DNA of 64,000 bases from Hymenobacter sp. DG25B (GTDB lineage Bacteria; Bacteroidota; Bacteroidia; Cytophagales; Hymenobacteraceae), in NCBI RefSeq assembly GCF_000801315.1, contig NZ_CP010054.1, positions 2,852,001 through 2,916,000 on the forward strand, given 5' to 3'. The translations under genes and the position numbers were made by a program. Below, one piece after another: positions 1-9,008 of the stretch; position 1 is the stretch's first letter, and each line of letters begins with the position of its first letter. Below the pieces are notes generated by a model that saw only the letters and a list, made by a program, of their open reading frames with translations, was not told where the DNA came from and searched no databases.

Positions 1-185
1 TAAATACCTCCTCCGCCACGTTCCGGGCGCGCTACCGGGCCACCTACGAGCAAAACCGCGAGCAGATCAGCCAGATCTGCCGCCGCCACCGCACCGAGTT
101 TTTATCCATCACCACCGACGCCGACTACCTTCCCCAGCTAGTCAATCTGTTTCGGCGGCGCAACCAGCGTGGCAACCGTGGGTAA
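1..185 (+). CDS. DUF58 domain protein, C-terminal end only
   Basis: The reading frame is open from the left edge and stops at 183-185. The last 60 residues include RARYRATYEQNR and a terminal TTDADYLPQLVNLFRRR stretch, which resembles the end of DUF58 proteins (the von Willebrand-like partner of MoxR ATPases). The next gene starts at a GTG inside this gene's last codons (169), a 17-base overlap that suggests translational coupling in a MoxR/DUF58/Bat operon. The N-terminal part lies outside the window, so the family call rests on the tail and on context. Confidence 0.7.
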   Translation, partial: NTSSATFRARYRATYEQNREQISQICRRHRTEFLSITTDADYLPQLVNLFRRRNQRGNRG

Positions 186-1086
186 AGTGTTTGGCTTGCT
201 TTTAGGATGGATGCTGCTGGCCCTACCAGTGCTGGCGCAGCCCGATGCGCTGCCCCAAGGGCGTTTTCTGCGGTCCGGCACCCGCGTGGGAGAAATAGTG
301 GAGTATGAGCTCCGCCTCACGCACACGCCCAGCCTGGAAGTTATTTTCCCGGACTCCGCGGCCGATTTCAGCCCGTTTGAATACCTGGGGCAGCGCTACT
401 ATCCTACCCGCACCCGCCAGGGCCGCAGCCTGGATAGAACCATATACCGGCTGCGTACTTTTTCCTTGGACTCCGTGCAGCAGCTGCGCCTGCCCGTAAC
501 GGTGCTGCGCGGCCGTGATACGCTGACGCTGCTCTCCGAGCCCGCCGTGGTCCGGCTGCAGTATACGGCCCCGCAGGACGTGCCCGACCAGCTGCCGGCC
601 CTGCGCCAAACCACTACCCTGGCGCCGGTTTCGCCGCTGTTTAACTACCCCTACTGGCTGGCGGGCCTGGCGGGCTTGCTGCTTTTGAGCGGCGGTTTGG
701 TACTAGCCTTCCGCCGGGCGCTGCGCCGCCGGTACCAGCGCTACAAGCTGCGGAAAAACCACGCCTACTTCCTGGCGCAGTATGCGCGCCACATAGAACG
801 TTTTGAGCTGTCGCGCTCCACTACCAATATGGAGCGGGCCATCACGCTCTGGAAAAACTACCTTACCCTGCTGGAGAACAATAACCTCAACACCCTGACC
901 ACCCGCGAAATTGAAGCGCATTACAACCACGCCCCGTCCGTGAGTACGGCGCTGCGCATCGTGGATCAGGTGATTTATGGCCATATGCTGACCGAGGATA
1001 CCCAGGAAATTAACCGCGCGTTTGAATTGCTGCGGCAGTTTGCGGAAGAGCGATACCAACTGGCCGATTATCGGGGGCGTTCCTGA
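169..1086 (+). CDS. BatD-like membrane protein of the bat cluster
   Basis: A 305-residue protein with a signal peptide (residues 1-23, ending VLAQ), a beta-rich extracytoplasmic domain (about 25-150), one membrane helix (about 163-182, LAGLAGLLLLSGGLVLAF), a basic stop-transfer stretch and a helical cytoplasmic tail. It lies between a DUF58 gene and batA, where Bacteroidota bat operons carry BatD-type or similar membrane proteins. The GTG at 169 is preferred because it gives an intact signal peptide and overlaps the upstream gene; an in-frame ATG lies at 211. No catalytic motif is visible. A structural partner role for the von Willebrand proteins is inference. Confidence 0.6.
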   Translation: MATVGKVFGLLLGWMLLALPVLAQPDALPQGRFLRSGTRVGEIVEYELRLTHTPSLEVIFPDSAADFSPFEYLGQRYYPTRTRQGRSLDRTIYRLRTFSLDSVQQLRLPVTVLRGRDTLTLLSEPAVVRLQYTAPQDVPDQLPALRQTTTLAPVSPLFNYPYWLAGLAGLLLLSGGLVLAFRRALRRRYQRYKLRKNHAYFLAQYARHIERFELSRSTTNMERAITLWKNYLTLLENNNLNTLTTREIEAHYNHAPSVSTALRIVDQVIYGHMLTEDTQEINRAFELLRQFAEERYQLADYRGRS

Positions 1087-1209
1087 TATGGCCCTCCACA
1101 GCAGCCTGCGCCCAACGGGGCCGGCTGGCAAAGTGGTTTTTGCGCCCGGTTTGGGCCATATTGCACGCTTGAACGCCATGATGCCTTTTCTCTTTTCGGC
1201 CCGCCTTGC

Positions 1210-2235
1210 ATGATGACCTTTCTGGAAGGGCTTCGGTACAGCACGCTCACGGGGTATACCTGGGAGTGGCCGCGTGTGCTGCTCTTGCTGCCGCTGGTGC
1301 CCCTGCTGTTTGGTGTTCGGTGGTTGCTGGCGTACCGTAACCGCCGCCGACTGGGCGTGGCCTTTGTGGCGGGCCGGCTCCGCACCGACTGGAGCGCGGT
1401 GCTACGGTTTCTGCCCGATGTTGTGCTGGCCCTCAGCCTCATGTTTGGCCTGCTGGCCCTGGCCCGTCCCCAGCGCACCGATGAGCGGGTAGCCCAGACC
1501 GGAGAGGGTATTGATATTCTGCTAGTCCTGGATGTGTCGGGCTCCATGGAGCTGCAGGACCTGCAGCCCAACCGCCTGGAAGCCGCCAAACGCGTGGCCC
1601 GGGAATTTGTGGATGGCCGCACCGGCGACCGAATCGGGCTGGTGGCCTTTGCCGGCGATGCGTACTCCCTGGCCCCGCTCACCACCGACTATGACCTGCT
1701 GCGCGAGAACCTGAATGAGCTGCGCCTGGGTATGATTGCCAACGATGGCACCGCCATTGGCACCGCCCTGGGCGTAGCCACCAACCGCATGCGCGATTCG
1801 CCGAGCAGCACCAAAGTGTGCATTCTGCTTTCGGATGGTGAAAACACGGCCGGCAACCTCGACCCGCTGCTGGCTGCCCAGCTGGCACACGCTTACGGCC
1901 TGCGCCTGTATACCATTGGGCTGGGGCAGGATGGCACCATTCCCTTCGGCACCGATGAGTTTGGCCGCCCCCGCTACGTAGAAACCCGCCTGGATGAAAG
2001 CACTATGCGCCAGCTGGCCACGGCCGGTGGCGGGCAATTTTTCCGGGCCACCGATACCAAAGCCCTGCGGCAGATTTTCCGACAGATCGACCGCCTGGAA
2101 AAGTCCGAAATCCGCCAGACCCGCTTCCGCAATACCCGCGACTACTACCGGTATTACCTGTACTGGTGCGTGGGGCTGTGGATGCTCTGGCTGGGCCTGA
2201 AAAATACTTTTCTCACCAATTCCATGGAAGACTAA
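1210..2235 (+). CDS. batA: BatA-type von Willebrand factor A membrane protein
   Basis: A 341-residue protein with two N-terminal membrane helices (about 17-35 and 62-82), a VWA domain (about 100-290) and a C-terminal membrane helix near 315-332. The metal-ion-dependent adhesion site is intact: D108-V-S-G-S112, a downstream PLTTD threonine and the LSDGEN aspartate. This domain order is the BatA/BatB pattern (aerotolerance-type operons, MoxR associated); such proteins are thought to assemble or regulate envelope complexes. No batB, batC or batE follows, since the next gene is yggS. The 123-base gap before it holds no other gene. Confidence 0.85.
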   Translation: MMTFLEGLRYSTLTGYTWEWPRVLLLLPLVPLLFGVRWLLAYRNRRRLGVAFVAGRLRTDWSAVLRFLPDVVLALSLMFGLLALARPQRTDERVAQTGEGIDILLVLDVSGSMELQDLQPNRLEAAKRVAREFVDGRTGDRIGLVAFAGDAYSLAPLTTDYDLLRENLNELRLGMIANDGTAIGTALGVATNRMRDSPSSTKVCILLSDGENTAGNLDPLLAAQLAHAYGLRLYTIGLGQDGTIPFGTDEFGRPRYVETRLDESTMRQLATAGGGQFFRATDTKALRQIFRQIDRLEKSEIRQTRFRNTRDYYRYYLYWCVGLWMLWLGLKNTFLTNSMED

Positions 2236-2323
2236 CCCCGTTTCCGGTTGTGGAGGTGACAAACCGGGACCAACCCATTCCGGTCGACCTCCTCACCCAC
2301 TCAGCCTTCCTCCATACCATTAC

Positions 2324-2992
2324 ATGAGCATAGCCGAAAATATTCAGCAGTTTGAGCAGGAGCTGGCCGGTACCAACTGCCGGCTGGTTGTGGTAACCAA
2401 AACCCACCCCGTAGAACTTCTGCGCGAAGCCTATACGGCCGGCAGCCGTCTGTTTGGCGAAAATCGGGTGCAGGAAATGGTAGCCAAACAGCCAGAGCTA
2501 CCCGCAGATATTGAGTGGCACCTGATTGGGCATCTGCAGACCAACAAGGTGAAGTACATTGCCCCGTTTGTGCACACAGTAGAAAGCATCGACAGCCTGA
2601 AGCTACTGGTTGAGCTGGAAAAGCAGGCCGCCCGGCACAACCGCGTCATTCAGGGCTTGCTGCAGTTTCATATTGCGGAAGAAGAAGCCAAAACGGGCCT
2701 TTCACTGGCGGAGGCCGAGGCCATTCTGCAATCGGCGGAGTATAAAGCCATGCGCCACGTGCAGCTGACCGGGGTAATGGGCGTGGCCACTTTCACGAAG
2801 GACGAAAACCAGCTGCGGCGGGAGTTTCAGGAGCTGAAAGGCTATTTTGACCTGCTGAAAAGCCGCTATTTCGTTGATCAACCCGCTTTTCGGGAAATAT
2901 CCATGGGCATGAGCTCCGATTATCGGCTGGCTATTGCCGAAGGAAGTACGCTCATTCGGGTGGGCAGCGCTATTTTTGGGGCCCGCGGGTAG
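2324..2992 (+). CDS. yggS: YggS/PLPBP-family pyridoxal phosphate homeostasis protein
   Basis: A 222-residue single-domain TIM-barrel PLP-binding protein of the usual family length. The PLP lysine is K26 in VVVTKTHP, followed by GENRVQE, WHLIGHLQTNK and the C-terminal phosphate-binding block SMGMSSDYRLAIAEGST. Family members have no known enzymatic turnover; they bind PLP and buffer its supply, and mutants show amino-acid and B6 imbalance. It stands 88 bases after batA and may be read from the same transcript, though no functional link to the Bat proteins is evident. Confidence 0.93.
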   Translation: MSIAENIQQFEQELAGTNCRLVVVTKTHPVELLREAYTAGSRLFGENRVQEMVAKQPELPADIEWHLIGHLQTNKVKYIAPFVHTVESIDSLKLLVELEKQAARHNRVIQGLLQFHIAEEEAKTGLSLAEAEAILQSAEYKAMRHVQLTGVMGVATFTKDENQLRREFQELKGYFDLLKSRYFVDQPAFREISMGMSSDYRLAIAEGSTLIRVGSAIFGARG

Positions 2993-3086
2993 CTTTTTGT
3001 TGGGCGTAGTGGCCGCTTGAATGGGCGCCCTCTACCGGCTGGCACCCGCTGATTAAATTTAAATACGAACCCTCTATTCCTTGCTT

Positions 3087-3464
3087 ATGTCCGCTCGTCT
3101 GATCCTGCAACTTGCTGCTTTCCTGGGTGCGCTGGGCGTGGGTATTGGCGCTTTTGGTGCCCACGGGCTCCGGCCCATGCTGGAGGCCGCCGGCCGCTTC
3201 GATACGTTTGAAACGGCCGTGCGCTACCAGTTTTACCATACGCTGGCCCTGGCTGCCGTGGGCGTGCTGCTGGCCGCGCGCCCTGAGCTGCGCGGCCTGG
3301 GCCTCACGGCCGGCCTGTGGCTGGGCGGCATGGTGCTTTTCTGCGGCTCTCTGTTCGCGCTGTGCTTTACGGGCTACACCAAGCTGGGTGCCGTAGCGCC
3401 CATTGGCGGCCTGCTGTTTATTGCGGGCTGGATCAGCCTGCTGGTGGCGGCCCGCCAGCTGTAG
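3087..3464 (+). CDS. DUF423 family small membrane protein
   Basis: A 125-residue protein with four predicted membrane helices and the family signature GAFGAHGL near residues 21-28, followed by YQFYHTLAL, as in E. coli YgdD and Bacillus YwdK. Length is typical. The function of DUF423 is not established. ATG at 3087 is chosen over an in-frame TTG at 3081 because it gives the standard N-terminus MSARL. It is convergent with hutI, with only 9 bases between the stop codons. Confidence 0.9.
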   Translation: MSARLILQLAAFLGALGVGIGAFGAHGLRPMLEAAGRFDTFETAVRYQFYHTLALAAVGVLLAARPELRGLGLTAGLWLGGMVLFCGSLFALCFTGYTKLGAVAPIGGLLFIAGWISLLVAARQL

Positions 3465-3473
3465 CCCTTTCCG

Positions 3474-4736
3474 CTAGCGTGGCTGGAGCACCCCCCCAAT
3501 AATGACACTGTGCACCGGGTTTTCGCCCAGCCAGTAGGGTATTTCTTCGTAGTCGGCTACGTCCAGCACCAGGATATCGGCGCGTTTGCCAGGCTCCAGG
3601 CTACCGATGCTTTCCTGCCGATTTATGGCCCAGGCAGCGTTCAGGGTAACGCCGGCCAGGGCCTCGCGGGGGGTGAGCCCCATGTTCAGGCAGGCCACCG
3701 ATAGCGCCAGCCACAGGTTTTTGCTGGGGCAGGAACCGGGATTGAAATCGGTGCTGATGGCCACGGGCACTCCCTGCCGGATTAGCTCCCGGCCCGGCGC
3801 GTACTGCTGCTGGCGCAGAAACAGCGGCACCAGCGGCAACAGCACCGCCACCGTACGGCCGTTGGCCGCCACCTGAGCCGCATCCTCCCCGGAAAGATAG
3901 TCGCAGTGGTCTACGCTGGTGGCACCCAGCGCGGCGGCCATGGCGCAGCCGCCCAGGTTATGCAGCTGCTCAGCATGAATTTTCAACTGGAAGCCCAGTT
4001 GCCGGGCCTGCGCCAGGTACACCTCCGCATCGGCCAGACTGAAGGCGCCTTCTTCACAGAAAATATCCACAAACTCGGCCTCGCCCCGCAGTTCCGGCAA
4101 TACCTCCGCTACCAGATAATCTAAGTAAGCCTTAGGCTGCCCCTTAAACTCCGGCGGCACTACGTGGGCGCCCAGAAACGTGCAAACCACCTGGGCCGGC
4201 TGCTGGCGGCCGGCTTCGCGGGCCACGCGCACCAGGCGCAATTCGGTTTCCTTATCCAGGCCGTAGCCGCTCTTGGCTTCAATGGTGGTTACTCCATAGC
4301 GCCGAAAGCCTTCCAGATGGTGCAGCGCCTGGGTTAGCAGCTCTTCTTCCGAGGCGGCCCGGGTGGCCCGCACGGTGCTCAGAATGCCGCCCCCGGAGGC
4401 CAGAATATCCAGGTAGGACTCGCCGCGGAGCTTGCGCTGAAACTCGTGGGCCCGGTTGCCGGCAAACACCAGGTGGGTGTGGCACTCTACCAGCCCGGGC
4501 ATCACCACGCACCCGGCGGCGTCTATTACGGTGGTAGCTGGCGTAATCTGCCCTAAATCCAGCTCAGCCATGGGGCCCAGCGCCACAATAGTATCTCCCT
4601 CACAGCCGATATAGGCATCAGGAATTAGCACCCAATCTGTTAGCTCCTCTCTGCTCAAAGGTTGCAGATTGGTACCGGTTTCGCTGGCCATAGTCAGGAG
4701 CTGGCGGCAGTTTTGGATGAGTAGAGAATAGGGCAT
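3474..4736 (-). CDS. hutI: Imidazolonepropionase
   Basis: A 420-residue amidohydrolase that opens the 4-imidazolone-5-propionate ring to N-formimino-L-glutamate, the third step of histidine degradation. Metal ligands appear in the HTHLVFAGNR motif; IHAEQLHNLGG, DHCDYLS and AISTDFNPGSCPSKN are the other conserved blocks, and the C-terminal GKRADILVLDV strand is typical of cyclic amidohydrolases. hutU and hutG occur much further along in separate units, so the pathway genes are not an operon here. The upstream 162 bases to the divergent secreted-protein gene are AT-rich and probably hold both promoters. Confidence 0.95.
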   Translation of the reverse strand: MPYSLLIQNCRQLLTMASETGTNLQPLSREELTDWVLIPDAYIGCEGDTIVALGPMAELDLGQITPATTVIDAAGCVVMPGLVECHTHLVFAGNRAHEFQRKLRGESYLDILASGGGILSTVRATRAASEEELLTQALHHLEGFRRYGVTTIEAKSGYGLDKETELRLVRVAREAGRQQPAQVVCTFLGAHVVPPEFKGQPKAYLDYLVAEVLPELRGEAEFVDIFCEEGAFSLADAEVYLAQARQLGFQLKIHAEQLHNLGGCAMAAALGATSVDHCDYLSGEDAAQVAANGRTVAVLLPLVPLFLRQQQYAPGRELIRQGVPVAISTDFNPGSCPSKNLWLALSVACLNMGLTPREALAGVTLNAAWAINRQESIGSLEPGKRADILVLDVADYEEIPYWLGENPVHSVIIGGVLQPR

Positions 4737-4898
4737 GAGAAGAGTGAGGAAACTGATCTGAATTTTATTGTTATATAAAATGATATTAAAGTCCTATATT
4801 TAGCTCTAAAGGATGAGTATAGCAGGCATGAGAAACGGTTGAGTGAACCGGGTGGCAGGACGGAGCTGAAGTAAGTGGAATTGTAAGCGGAGCGCAAA

Positions 4899-6428
4899 AT
4901 GAAAAAATTATTACTTACCCTGGCTTTGGCATTTTCCGGCAGCGAGCTACTCGCCCAGCTTCCTACCAACAGCTTTGCCATTACCTCTCTGTGTCCGGCC
5001 AGTGCCGGCAACCCATCCATCCTGAAAAAGATAAACACCAATGGCACCCTGACTACCGTGGGCACCATTCAGGAGGGCTCTACGCCGCTTATTCTGAATG
5101 CGCTGGGCTATGACAATAATCCCGATGCCAGCCAGCGGGCGGCTTACGGCATGCAGGTGGTGCAGCCCATTACTATTAATAACTTTCAGACGCCCCCTAA
5201 CTTATACAAGATCAACCTGGCTACGGCGCAGGCTACCAAAATTGGCGCCATTGCGCCCCCACCGGTTCCCCCGTCAAGCTTATTCTCCTTTTATCTAAGC
5301 CAGACACTGAATTTTGTGGGCGATGGTAGCCCCACTTCTACGTACTATGTGGGGGCAGCCACGTTCCGCTACAGCATATTCACCGGGCGGGTAGACATGG
5401 TAAAACTTTACGTGGGCACGGTGCCCCTGCTGCCAGTGCCCAGCGCAACAGCTACCTGGCGGGTGCTGGATATCAGCGAGCCAAACACGGCGGCGGTAGT
5501 GGAGAACTTCCGCCTGCAGGTGCAGGCATTTATTAGCTCCGGGGGCAGTGGGCCCACGCCGGAAGGCGGAATTCAGGATTGGGTGTACGACCCTTTTTCG
5601 GGCAATCTGGTCAGCTACCTGGGGCAGGAGTTTAAATATCTGACCATTAAGAACCCGGGTACTGCTCCCGTAGCTACCACCACCCTGATTCCTGCCGCCA
5701 ACCGCATACCCACCCCCAGTGCCCAGGACATCGGCTCTATGTTCACAGATAAAGTGGGTAACGTTTACGTGGTAACGGCCAATAGCGGCACCATTTTCCG
5801 GGTAGACCGCACCACCGGCTACTATACAGCCCTGTCGTATCCTGGCGCGTTTGGGTGCTCCCGCGGTGATGCCGTCAGCTTTGCCGGGGCACTGCCGCTG
5901 CCGGTGGAACTCATCAGCTTTTCGGCCCGGCCCGCCCCCGGGCAGGTAGCGCTGCAATGGGAAACTGCTTCCGAAGACAATACCCGGCAGTTTACCGTGC
6001 AGCGCAGCCAGGATGGGTTGGCCTGGATGGCAGTGGCCACCGTTGCGGCCACTAATTCCGCGCACGGCGCCCGCTACCAGGCCCGGGACATGGCGCCGCC
6101 TACCGGCCAGCTGTTTTACCGGCTGGCCATGGAGGACCTGGATGGTACACGGGCCTATTCCCCGGTAGAAACTGTCACTTATCAGGCATCGGCGGCCTGG
6201 GCGGCTTACCCCAACCCGGCCCACGATTTTTTACTGGTAGAAGGCACGGGCGGCGCCGGAGAAGTACTACTGCTCAACGGCCTGGGGCAGGTAGTGCGGC
6301 GGCTCCCGGCGCCCGCACCGCACACGCCGCTGCGCATAGCTACGGCCGGGCTGCCTGCCGGCTTGTATTATATCACTGCCCGGGATAGGGCCGGCCGGGC
6401 CATTTCTGAGAAGATTGAGGTGCGTTAG
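4899..6428 (+). CDS. Secreted protein with type IX-type C-terminal sorting domain
   Basis: A 509-residue exported protein. The signal peptide covers residues 1-19 (KKLLLTLALAFSGSELLAQ). Residues about 25-320 form a repeat-like beta domain of the DUF6923 kind. A fibronectin-like segment begins at LPVELISFSARP and contains YRLAMEDLDGT. The last 75 residues (AYPNPAHDFLLVEG to the C-terminal KIEVR) match the Por/type IX sorting signal that directs proteins across the outer membrane. No catalytic motif is visible, so the cargo function is unknown. Its stop codon overlaps the convergent gene's stop in TTAG. Confidence 0.8.
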   Translation: MKKLLLTLALAFSGSELLAQLPTNSFAITSLCPASAGNPSILKKINTNGTLTTVGTIQEGSTPLILNALGYDNNPDASQRAAYGMQVVQPITINNFQTPPNLYKINLATAQATKIGAIAPPPVPPSSLFSFYLSQTLNFVGDGSPTSTYYVGAATFRYSIFTGRVDMVKLYVGTVPLLPVPSATATWRVLDISEPNTAAVVENFRLQVQAFISSGGSGPTPEGGIQDWVYDPFSGNLVSYLGQEFKYLTIKNPGTAPVATTTLIPAANRIPTPSAQDIGSMFTDKVGNVYVVTANSGTIFRVDRTTGYYTALSYPGAFGCSRGDAVSFAGALPLPVELISFSARPAPGQVALQWETASEDNTRQFTVQRSQDGLAWMAVATVAATNSAHGARYQARDMAPPTGQLFYRLAMEDLDGTRAYSPVETVTYQASAAWAAYPNPAHDFLLVEGTGGAGEVLLLNGLGQVVRRLPAPAPHTPLRIATAGLPAGLYYITARDRAGRAISEKIEVR

Positions 6429-6823
6429 CGGCTCTGCGTCCGGTGCACATACCATTCGTAGGCATAGTGCCCTGCCAGGCCCAACACTACTATCCACAAG
6501 GCTAGAATAATACCGCCGGCTACCCAATTGGGCTTTTTCTCCAGCGCCTGCTCTTGGGCGCGCCGGCGTGCCTGCACCATTACCTCGGCCGGTATCAGCC
6601 TTATGCTTAAAGCAATGCCGGCTGGCACAATCAGCAGATCATCCAGATAGCCCAGCACCGGGATAAAGTCCGGAATGAGGTCAATGGGGCTCATGGCGTA
6701 GGCAATGGTAAAGCCCATCAGGGCCTTGGCGTACCAGGGCGTGCGGGCATCCTGGGCGGCATAATACAGGGCGTACAGTTCGGCCTTGAGGGCCCTGGCC
6801 TGCGCTTTTAGCTGAGCGAACAT
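6425..6823 (-). CDS. YkvA-family (DUF1232) membrane protein
   Basis: A 132-residue protein carrying the DUF1232 signature AMSPIDLIPDFIPVLGYLDDLLIVP (residues about 45-69), followed by a C-terminal membrane helix (IILALWIVVLGLAGHYAY). The biochemical role of the family is unknown. It is convergent with the sorting-domain protein and shares four bases with it (6425-6428), so mutual transcriptional interference is possible. The next gene upstream on the same strand is 97 bases away. Confidence 0.88.
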   Translation of the reverse strand: MFAQLKAQARALKAELYALYYAAQDARTPWYAKALMGFTIAYAMSPIDLIPDFIPVLGYLDDLLIVPAGIALSIRLIPAEVMVQARRRAQEQALEKKPNWVAGGIILALWIVVLGLAGHYAYEWYVHRTQSR

Positions 6824-6920
6824 AGAATATCAGGCGCGGGGCCGGGTTGGCAAGTCCTGCACGGTACAGGTTTACGTTTGACGCTCCTCTACGTACGCTA
6901 ATCCGCCAAAGATACCAGGG

Positions 6921-7463
6921 CTAGCGGGGACGCACCTCCTGCAGGCCGGTAAGCCGCGCAATGGGCCGCAGCACGGCAAAAAGCGTCCACCACAGCCAGC
7001 GGGCAGGTGCCGCCAGCTTAAACTCCTGCCGGAACTCGTGCACCAGCAACGCCGACTGCAGCAGCGTAGGGTTGCCGGCGGCGGAAACCTGTCCATCCTG
7101 GGCCAGCTGAAACACCGAGGTCAGGAATTCCTCACTGCGCAGGGCGGGCGTAGCGGTCCAGCGCAGAATGGTGGGCAGGTCGGCGGCATTCCATAGGGTG
7201 TGGGGCTGGCCCGCCGGTATCAGTAGCTTCGCCCCTTTTTTCAGTACCTGCTCGGTATCATTTAGCTGCAGGTGCAATTCGCCCTGCGCTACTTCCAGAC
7301 TTATTTGCTGCAGCGGGTGGTAGTAAAGCAACGACTGGATGGTGTTTTTTCGATATATCACCTCCACCTCCACTTTTTCACCTCCTGAGTCTTTCGCCGT
7401 TTCTACAAAGCGAATACTCTGCCCCGTCACCGGGTTTTCGATAACCTTTCCCTTATAAATCAT
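6921..7463 (-). CDS. Cupin-domain protein with a C-terminal hydrophobic segment
   Basis: A 180-residue protein. Residues about 1-110 form a cupin barrel: VEVIYRKNT, YYHPLQQISLEV and a second motif PAGQPHTLWNAADLP with a metal-type histidine. The C-terminal third (RQEFKLAAPARWLWWTLFAVLRP) looks like a membrane-associated amphipathic or short transmembrane stretch. Small-molecule binding or sugar isomerisation are possible, but the ligand cannot be told from sequence. The ATG at 7461-7463 is followed by a convincing beta-strand start (MIYKGKVIENP). Confidence 0.7.
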   Translation of the reverse strand: MIYKGKVIENPVTGQSIRFVETAKDSGGEKVEVEVIYRKNTIQSLLYYHPLQQISLEVAQGELHLQLNDTEQVLKKGAKLLIPAGQPHTLWNAADLPTILRWTATPALRSEEFLTSVFQLAQDGQVSAAGNPTLLQSALLVHEFRQEFKLAAPARWLWWTLFAVLRPIARLTGLQEVRPR

Positions 7464-7753
7464 GAATGCGTATGCAGCTGCTAAAAAGTCAACCTATCTA
7501 ATCTAAACACAGTATCCCTTAGGCTTGTATTAACTGGTAAATAAGGGTACAAAGGTAGCCTGGTGTTTATCTTCTAACTATCACATATACATGTGGTTCA
7601 GCAATATATATACAATTTTTAATACTTGATAGACTTTCTACATAACCGGCCTTTGCACGTTGGCTTATTTTTGCCAGTGACAATGTGCTTTCGGGCCTGT
7701 TTGTATTGTTTTTGGCGTCATTCCCATCTTCTTCTCACTCCGGATTTCCTGCT
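7464..7753. other. AT-rich divergent intergenic region
   Basis: About 290 bases separate the divergent cupin and pncA genes. The stretch is markedly AT-rich compared with its surroundings, contains short palindromic bits such as ACATATACATGT, and carries one good -7 promoter element for pncA at 7666. I see no reading frame worth calling and no RNA gene. Confidence 0.5.
7666..7673 (+). promoter_or_regulatory. Bacteroidota -7 promoter element (TATTTTTG) for pncA
   Basis: TATTTTTG matches the Bacteroidota sigma-ABfr -7 consensus TAnnTTTG exactly and lies 80 bases before the pncA ATG. No clear TTG -33 box is seen at the standard distance, so this is a motif match only. Confidence 0.5.
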
Positions 7754-8380
7754 ATGAAGGCTTTGCTGCTGATAGATATTCAAAACGATTTTGTGCCCGG
7801 CGGGGCGCTGGCCGTGCCCGAGGGCGACGCTATAATTCCGCTGGTAAATACCCTGCAGCCGCAGTTTGAGCTGGTGGTAGCCACCCAGGACTGGCACCCC
7901 GGCGGGCACAAGAGCTTTGCCTCGGCGCATGCCGGGCAGGCTGTGTTTTCTACCATTGAGCTGCACGGCCAGCCCCAGGTGCTGTGGCCCGACCACTGTG
8001 TGCAGGATACCCCGGGCACCGAGCTGCACCCCGCCCTGGATACCCGCCGCATAGAGGCCATCTTCCGCAAGGGCATGAACCCCGAAATTGACAGCTACAG
8101 CGGCTTTTATGATAACGGGCACCTGAAGTCGACGGGGCTGGCGCACTACCTGCGCGGCAAAGGCGTAACGCAGGTTTACATTGCCGGCCTGGCCGCCGAT
8201 TATTGCGTGTATTTCACGGCCAAGGATGCCCTGGCCGAAGGCTTTGCAACGGTGGTGCTGGCCGATGCTACCCGGGCTATTTCCGAGGAAGGGTTTGCCC
8301 AGGCCACGGCCGATATCATCCAGCGGGGCGGGCAGGTTTTAACCAGTGCCGAAGCCCTGGCCATTGGGCAGCCAGCGTAG
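7754..8380 (+). CDS. pncA: Nicotinamidase (bifunctional nicotinamidase/pyrazinamidase)
   Basis: A 208-residue isochorismatase-fold amidase that converts nicotinamide to nicotinate in NAD salvage. The catalytic triad is D8 (LLLIDIQNDF), K106 (FRKGMNP) and C151 (GLAADYCV); metal ligands sit in TQDWHPGGH. The ATG at 7754 gives the standard N-terminus MKALLLIDIQNDF; the frame extends upstream without homology. The next gene starts one base after this stop, so the two are probably co-transcribed. Confidence 0.95.
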   Translation: MKALLLIDIQNDFVPGGALAVPEGDAIIPLVNTLQPQFELVVATQDWHPGGHKSFASAHAGQAVFSTIELHGQPQVLWPDHCVQDTPGTELHPALDTRRIEAIFRKGMNPEIDSYSGFYDNGHLKSTGLAHYLRGKGVTQVYIAGLAADYCVYFTAKDALAEGFATVVLADATRAISEEGFAQATADIIQRGGQVLTSAEALAIGQPA

Positions 8381-8381
8381 C

Positions 8382-8918
8382 ATGCAGGCCGCCCCGGATG
8401 CTCCCCTGATTCTTACGCTGGAGCTGGATGCCGCTGCTACCACCTTTTTCAACCAGCTTCGCCAGCAGCATTTCCCGCCCGAGCGGAATTACCTTGCCGC
8501 TCACCTCACCCTGTTCCACCATTTGCCGGGCGCCGACCTGCCTCACATTATCAGCCATCTGGCTGCAGAAAGTGCCAGGCTACAGCCCATTCCACTAGAG
8601 GTAACCGGGGTGCGGTTTCTGGGGCAGGGCGTGGCGTATGCACTGGAAAGTCCGGTGGTTGATGCCCTGCACCGCCGCCTGCAGCAGCATTGGCAAGGCT
8701 CCCTCACGGCGCAGGATATGCAGCGGCGCCGCCCGCACGTTACCATTCAGAATAAAGTGGTACCCGCCACCGCCCGCGCCCTGTTTGAGCAGCTGCAAAG
8801 TCAGTTTACTCCTTTTGAAGCCACCGGCACCGGGCTGCGTTTGTGGGCCTACCGGGGCGGGCCCTGGGAACTGCTACATTCTTTTGATTTTCAAGCAGAT
8901 GCTACTGCAGCCCATTGA
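8382..8918 (+). CDS. 2H phosphoesterase (2'-5' RNA ligase family)
   Basis: A 178-residue protein with the two histidine motifs of the 2H superfamily: HLTLFHHL near residue 41 and HVTI near residue 119, in two similar halves. Members hydrolyse or form 2',3'- or 1'',2''-cyclic phosphates on RNA ends or ADP-ribose derivatives. The true substrate is unknown here. It follows pncA by a single base, which links it to NAD or nicotinamide turnover by context only. Confidence 0.85.
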   Translation: MQAAPDAPLILTLELDAAATTFFNQLRQQHFPPERNYLAAHLTLFHHLPGADLPHIISHLAAESARLQPIPLEVTGVRFLGQGVAYALESPVVDALHRRLQQHWQGSLTAQDMQRRRPHVTIQNKVVPATARALFEQLQSQFTPFEATGTGLRLWAYRGGPWELLHSFDFQADATAAH

Positions 8919-9008
8919 GCCCGGCCGGGGCAGGCAGCAGTATATGCCTAAATAACCGCAACCCCTTTGCCGGCTTTCGCCGTAACCTGTACGCATCGAT
9001 ATTTCCTT

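Noticed and set aside
4694..5068. A 124-codon minus-strand frame near the hutI start
   Set aside because: Overlaps the start of the secreted protein and the hutI promoter, with odd composition; no start context and no similarity.
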